A DNA stretch of 64,000 nt from JBBSUQ01 sp964389755 (lineage in GTDB: Bacteria > Bacteroidota > Bacteroidia > Flavobacteriales_D > Crocinitomicaceae): the NCBI GenBank assembly GCA_964389755.1, contig CAYMEW010000001.1:124001-188000 (forward strand), written 5' to 3'. Positions within the stretch are counted from its first letter, which is position 1. The number at the start of each line of letters is the position of its first letter. Both the position numbers and the translations under genes were made by a program. The notes under the pieces are model-generated. The model searched no databases. It was not told the DNA's origin and was given only the letters and a program-made list of their open reading frames with translations. Below are positions 60,075-64,000 of this stretch, piece after piece.

Positions 60075-60879
60075 GCATCGGGTAGTCCAGCAAGGGTTGT
60101 GTGCGCGCCACGAAATACGGATTGAACAGGTTCTCCTTATTATAGTAGAGCGGCAAACCGGTTTCCGCATGACACACCGAACCGCCGAGTCCTTCGAGAA
60201 TGGCCTGTCCCGCGGCAATATCCCATTCCATGGTTGGCGCGTACCGCGCATAAATATCCGCGCGGTTGAGTGCGAGGTCCATGAATTTCAGGGCACTTCC
60301 GCGCTTGAGAAAGCCGACTTCCCCGAAGCGTTCACGCAGTTCACGGATCAAAATCAGGGCTTTGGTCGGGTGTGGCGCCCGGGACGAGCAAAATATCAGG
60401 GGAGCATTCGGTGTTTCCGGCGCTTCGAGCACGCGGTGCAACTGCAGATCGTTCACTTGTCCAAACGCTGCATGGAATACGCCGTTAGCCTTTCCACCGT
60501 AGATCAGCTCGCGCTTTACGGGTGAGGCGAGTACCCCGAATACGGGCCTGTTATCTTCGATCAGTGCGATATTGACAGAAAATTCGCCGTTTCGCTTAAT
60601 GAACTCCTTCGTACCGTCCAACGGATCCACACACCAGTTGCGTTTCCAGTTTTTACGAACGTGATAGGGTTCCTTCAACTGTTCTTCTCCGGTAAGCGGC
60701 ACATTCGTTTCGGAAAGGATCTTCCGGATGATCTCGGACGATGCAAGGTCTGCTTCGGTTACAGGCGATCCGTCTGTTTTAAATTCCGTCGCAAAGTTGC
60801 GTTCGTAAATACGCATGATCTCTTCGCTGGCCTGCACGGCAGCATGAAGTGCTTTTTCTATGAATATTTGCGGAACCAA
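60067..60879 (-). CDS. cysQ: 3'(2'),5'-bisphosphate nucleotidase CysQ
   Basis: The 270-residue product removes a phosphate from PAP made during sulfate use, or acts on related inositol-type substrates. Metal motifs are present: GEEQLKE (the Glu pair), WCVDPLDGTKEFI (Asp-Asp) and EWDIAAGQAILEGLGG. The start is a TTG at 60879 with an AGG-type ribosome site about 8 nt upstream. It leads the operon with two barrel genes. Confidence 0.93.
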   Translation of the reverse strand: MVPQIFIEKALHAAVQASEEIMRIYERNFATEFKTDGSPVTEADLASSEIIRKILSETNVPLTGEEQLKEPYHVRKNWKRNWCVDPLDGTKEFIKRNGEFSVNIALIEDNRPVFGVLASPVKRELIYGGKANGVFHAAFGQVNDLQLHRVLEAPETPNAPLIFCSSRAPHPTKALILIRELRERFGEVGFLKRGSALKFMDLALNRADIYARYAPTMEWDIAAGQAILEGLGGSVCHAETGLPLYYNKENLFNPYFVARTQPLLDYPMHD

Positions 60880-60904
60880 CAGATGTGCCTCGTTAAAGTT
60901 AGAA

Positions 60905-60939
60905 TATTAAAAAAGCGCACTGGAATCGGGTGCGCTTTT
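60905..60939 (-). terminator. Rho-independent terminator of the 246-residue T9SS gene
   Basis: A 10-bp perfect stem (60911-60920 with 60930-60939) is followed on the minus strand by a U tract. It lies 20 nt past the stop at 60960. Confidence 0.9.
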
Positions 60940-60959
60940 GAATGGTCAATAAATGACTA

Positions 60960-61700
60960 TTAATGTCTTACTACGAATTTTCGGTTTACCGACTGGATAC
61001 CGTTTCCTTCGATGATTACGAAGTATACTCCGTTTCGGAAGCTTTCCACGTTCAGTTTACGGGAACCATTGAAACTTTCGTTAAGGATCATGTTTCCGAG
61101 TACGTCCACCACTTTGATCGTTCCCTGGTCTACGCCCGGTGCACTGATCATCAGGTTATCGGAGGCCGGGTTCGGCGCTACTGTCAGCGACGGTGTGGAC
61201 TTCATGTCTTTCACACTTGCCGTTGAAGAAACATTGATCTGCAATGAATCGTCATACGATGTACCGTTCTCGGAGATGTAATATTTATAAGATCCCGATC
61301 CGGAGTTATCATTCGGAGTAACATACACGATCAGTTTTCCGGAACCTCCTGCAGGAATAGTTACTGAGTTCGGTGTAGTCCACGGGTTTGTTGCCATTTG
61401 AGATACACCGTAACAAATTCCTTCGAAGTTCGGATCCGGGTTCGGCCCCCAACACAGGTTATTGGTCCAGTTCATCGACTGATTCAGTTCCAGGCGGGTC
61501 ACATACCAGGTTTTCGCCATAGAACTTGTATTGAAAACTTCTACTTCCACGTGTACCTCACTACCCGTTGAAGTTTCAGTGATCGTAGTTCCTGAAATAT
61601 CGTCTGTATTCCCTACCAGGTTCATGGTGATTTCATCCTGCGCCATTACAAAGGCACCGAAACAAAAGGAAGAGAATATAAGGAGTAACTGTTTTTTCAT
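60960..61700 (-). CDS. Small T9SS cargo protein, function unknown
   Basis: From the ATG at 61700 the product has 246 residues: signal peptide (LLLIFSSFCFGAFVMAQ), a single beta-sandwich (about 22-160: EITMNLVGNTDDISGTTI, YVTRLELNQSMNWTNN, KLIVYVTPND) and a sorting domain (SLTVAPNPASDNLMIS to NRKFVVRH). A -7 element precedes it. The sandwich looks like a binding or adhesion module, but no family is recognised. Confidence 0.85.
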   Translation of the reverse strand: MKKQLLLIFSSFCFGAFVMAQDEITMNLVGNTDDISGTTITETSTGSEVHVEVEVFNTSSMAKTWYVTRLELNQSMNWTNNLCWGPNPDPNFEGICYGVSQMATNPWTTPNSVTIPAGGSGKLIVYVTPNDNSGSGSYKYYISENGTSYDDSLQINVSSTASVKDMKSTPSLTVAPNPASDNLMISAPGVDQGTIKVVDVLGNMILNESFNGSRKLNVESFRNGVYFVIIEGNGIQSVNRKFVVRH

Positions 61701-61724
61701 ATAATTTGTTTCAAGTTTTCTACT

Positions 61725-61732
61725 CAAATATA
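61725..61732 (-). promoter_or_regulatory. Bacteroidota -7 element of the small T9SS gene
   Basis: TATATTTG on the minus strand matches TAnnTTTG exactly, 25 nt before the ATG at 61700. Confidence 0.5.
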
Positions 61733-62046
61733 CAGAAAATATGCCATGATTGCACGCTGCCGGGATAAGGAAGCTAAAATTTGTTTTTTAGCATTCACAG
61801 AAAATTCAGCGAAAATAAGTCGCTAATTGCTGTAAAACAATTCGTTAACCATTTTAAAACTCCCTTTAACGCCCAATAATCGCTTGGATTATCACTCAAA
61901 TTTTGCAGAATAGTCTATTCATTCAGAAGACTTTAAACAGTAGGAGTCCAAGAATATTTTGAGAACGATTGTAGAATTCTTTTTACAAACCGTTAATTTT
62001 GAATTCGGCAAGGTTTTTGAAAATCCTTGTTCTAAAAATTCAATCC
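61733..62046. other. 314-bp AT-rich gap between divergent genes
   Basis: Nothing certain is seen here. The sequence is AT-rich, and no good match to TAnnTTTG for the TlpA gene was found. Confidence 0.5.
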
Positions 62047-62571
62047 ATGAAAAAACTAAGTTTACTCTTTAGTGCGCTGGCACTCTCCTTTACAATTTTC
62101 AGCCAGACCGAATCAGAAAACAATAACCTTAAGAAACTGCCCTCCGTTCAACTGGTAGATCTTAACGGAGATCCTGTCAATACAGCGGAACTCGGTTTCG
62201 ACGGACCGGTGGTGATCAGCTTTTGGGCGACCTGGTGTTCTCCCTGCAAAAAAGAACTCAACGCGATCAACGACCTGTATATCGACTGGCAGGAAGAAAC
62301 GGGCGTGACGCTTGTAGCTGTTTCCATCGATGATGAACGTACGAAGAACCAGGTCGCGGTGTATGTGAACGGAAGCGGTTGGGAATACCTCGTGCTGCTC
62401 GATCCGAACGGTGATTTCAAGCGCGCGATGGGTGTTAACAATGTGCCGCATACCTTCCTGGTGAATGCGAACGGCGAAATCGTTTATTCGCACAACAATT
62501 ACGCTCCCGGAGACGAATACAAACTCTACGATGAAATTCTGAAACTGACTGAAAACGCTCCTCAGGATTAA
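62047..62571 (+). CDS. TlpA-like thioredoxin-fold thiol:disulfide protein
   Basis: From the ATG at 62047 the product has 174 residues, with a signal peptide (LLFSALALSFTIFSQ). The thioredoxin motif WATWCSPCKKE places the redox cysteines at Cys64 and Cys67, and the cis-Pro block NNVPHTFLV is present. It should act in the periplasm, reducing or shuffling disulfides. It precedes the DUF6029-type gene by 16 nt, so the two probably form an operon, an arrangement I recall from other Bacteroidota. Confidence 0.9.
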   Translation: MKKLSLLFSALALSFTIFSQTESENNNLKKLPSVQLVDLNGDPVNTAELGFDGPVVISFWATWCSPCKKELNAINDLYIDWQEETGVTLVAVSIDDERTKNQVAVYVNGSGWEYLVLLDPNGDFKRAMGVNNVPHTFLVNANGEIVYSHNNYAPGDEYKLYDEILKLTENAPQD

Positions 62572-62587
62572 TCCCTCCTTTAAATTC

Positions 62588-64000
62588 ATGCGAAAACTAA
62601 CTTTAGCTATAGCCTGCACATGTGCGGCTTTGGCCGGAAAAGCTCAATTGAGCCCCGGCAACTTTTCGGGGAACATGGAAAGTACGTTCCAGTACCTCAA
62701 TACAGACTCCGTTATCGGGGCTTACCAACCGGATTCAAAAGCGCTGGTAAATTCCTACATGAACGTGTTCTATACGCAGGGAAATTTCAAAGCGGGTGTT
62801 CGTTTCGAATCATACCTGCCCCGCATCCAGGGATACCCGAACCGCTTCGACGGTACCGGAATCGGGATGCGTTACGTGGGCTACGCCAATGACTTTGTGG
62901 ACGTCACTGTCGGGAACTTTTACGAACAGTTCGGTTCGGGGATCATGTTCCGCGCTTATGAAGCACGTGCACTTGGTTACGACAATGCCATGGACGGTCT
63001 GCGACTGATCCTGCATCCCCTGAAAGGAATCACGCTCAAAGGAGTTTACGGCCGGCAACGCTTTTCCTTCCAGGAAGGCCGCCAGGTATTCGGACAGGGA
63101 ATCGTTCGTGGTGCCGACGCGCAGTTTCGTCTTAATGACCTTATTGAACCGCTGGCGGATAGCAAAGTGTCGGTGACCATCGGCGGATCGCTCGTGAGCA
63201 AATACGAACCGGATCAGAGCGATCTCTACAACCTCCCGGAAAACGTGGCTGTTTACGGTGGCCGCCTCGATGTCCGCTACACGGAAAAAGAACTTGGTCA
63301 GTTAGGTTTCAACGGAGAATACGCTTACAAGATCAACGATCCTTCGCTCGACAACGGGTTCATTTACAATTCCGGGCATGCACTTGTCATGAACGGTACG
63401 TATACGCGCAAGGGACTCGGAGTACTGGTCAGCGCGAAGTCTACCGATAACATGAGTTTTCGCTCGGAACGCGGACGGGATTTGCAGGATCTGCTTATTA
63501 ACTTTCTCCCTCCGACCAATAAAACGCACACTTATAACCTTGTGGCAACCCTGTATCCGTATGCCACACAACTTTCGGGAGAGGTTTCTTTCCAGACGGA
63601 TATCCTCTACACGATCCCGCGCGGATCAAAACTTGGGGGAAAATACGGAACTACCCTTAACGGGAACTTTTCCACGACCTATCGCCCGATGCGACACACG
63701 AGGGGCTACAACGTGGAAGATCCTTCGCGGATCGCTTACCAGGGACGCATCTTCGACCTGAGCGACAGCCTGTACTGGCGCGATATCAACTTTACGATTA
63801 CCCGGAAGTTCAACCCGAAATTCAATGCGATACTCGCGTATTACAATATCTCGATCAATAACAACGTTGCAAAGGTGACCAACGACGCGAGCGGGATTAT
63901 CAATGCGCACATCGGTGTACTTGAACTCGGGTATAAGTTCAATCGCAAACATGCGCTTCGCGGAGAAATCCAGGGTTTGTTCACTGATAAAGACAAGGGA
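62588..64000 (+). CDS. DUF6029-type beta-barrel-like protein, partial
   Basis: Translation from the ATG at 62588 stays open to the window edge, so 471 residues are visible and the C-terminus is missing. A signal peptide ends GKAQ. Then come repeated amphipathic strands with FKAGVRFESYLPRIQGYP, GTGIGMRYVGYANDFVDVTVGNFYEQFGSGIMFRAYE and LKGVYGRQRFSF. These blocks fit the Bacteroidota DUF6029 family as I remember it. The protein is probably in the outer membrane. The TlpA-like gene 16 nt upstream may provide its disulfide or heme-linked redox partner, but few Cys are visible here. Confidence 0.8.
   Translation, partial: MRKLTLAIACTCAALAGKAQLSPGNFSGNMESTFQYLNTDSVIGAYQPDSKALVNSYMNVFYTQGNFKAGVRFESYLPRIQGYPNRFDGTGIGMRYVGYANDFVDVTVGNFYEQFGSGIMFRAYEARALGYDNAMDGLRLILHPLKGITLKGVYGRQRFSFQEGRQVFGQGIVRGADAQFRLNDLIEPLADSKVSVTIGGSLVSKYEPDQSDLYNLPENVAVYGGRLDVRYTEKELGQLGFNGEYAYKINDPSLDNGFIYNSGHALVMNGTYTRKGLGVLVSAKSTDNMSFRSERGRDLQDLLINFLPPTNKTHTYNLVATLYPYATQLSGEVSFQTDILYTIPRGSKLGGKYGTTLNGNFSTTYRPMRHTRGYNVEDPSRIAYQGRIFDLSDSLYWRDINFTITRKFNPKFNAILAYYNISINNNVAKVTNDASGIINAHIGVLELGYKFNRKHALRGEIQGLFTDKDKG

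Noticed and set aside
1..64000. tRNA, rRNA, CRISPR, insertion sequence or prophage
   Set aside because: I looked in all intergenic stretches and found no cloverleaf-like sequence, repeat-spacer array, transposase motif or phage gene.

Overview
The window is chromosomal DNA of a member of the Bacteroidota, most likely a Flavobacteriales-type (Crocinitomicaceae/Cryomorphaceae-like) bacterium. Evidence: several secreted proteins end in a type IX secretion (T9SS) C-terminal sorting domain; many genes have the Bacteroidota sigma-factor -7 element TAnnTTTG, twice with TTTG 19-20 bp upstream; there is a SusC-like/OMP beta-barrel protein, a DUF6029-type protein beside a TlpA thioredoxin, and a eukaryote-like class Ia ribonucleotide reductase. 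No tRNA, rRNA, CRISPR array, insertion sequence or phage gene was seen. Gene starts include several TTG codons that overlap the previous stop.

Layout. 1-8.2 kb is almost all minus strand: a truncated outer-membrane barrel, a small secreted protein, a four-domain CHRD protein, a fasciclin (FAS1) protein, an AT-rich unknown ORF, then an ECF sigma factor with its RskA-type anti-sigma factor. The sigma operon and the FAS1 gene share a promoter-like motif, suggesting one regulon. 8.2-12.8 kb: an ArsC/Spx-type protein, an EamA exporter, a biotin carrier protein and a lipoprotein M1 aminopeptidase. 12.9-16.9 kb: the nrdB-nrdA operon and a 534-bp AT-rich intergenic region with DnaA-box-like sites. 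16.9-21.1 kb: comF, an FAD oxidoreductase, hemL and two membrane proteins. 21.2-27.0 kb: a complete DNA-ligase-associated repair operon (exonuclease, ATP ligase, Lhr-type helicase, PdeM phosphoesterase). 27.0-33.2 kb: saccharopine dehydrogenase, prs-rplY, a MORN-repeat protein with a LysE exporter, and a small conserved protein. 33.2-33.8 kb has no gene but holds a structured, terminator-ended RNA candidate.

33.8-37.8 kb: an AddB-like nuclease behind an ATPase with an altered P-loop. 37.9-44.3 kb: two large T9SS cargo proteins around a TraB/GumN-like protein. 44.6-50.5 kb: recA, bcp and the 2-oxoglutarate dehydrogenase operon (E1-E2). 50.6-53.3 kb looks like an envelope/stress cluster: three small lipoproteins, a very hydrophilic disordered protein and a tandem universal stress protein with a textbook promoter. 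53.3-60.9 kb: an outer-membrane protein with kynurenine 3-monooxygenase, pgk coupled to a small membrane protein, and a cysQ operon with two tandem Wzi/RemB-like barrels. 61-64 kb: a T9SS protein, then a TlpA-DUF6029 pair running off the window end.

Functional assignments come from motif recognition by eye; no database search was run.
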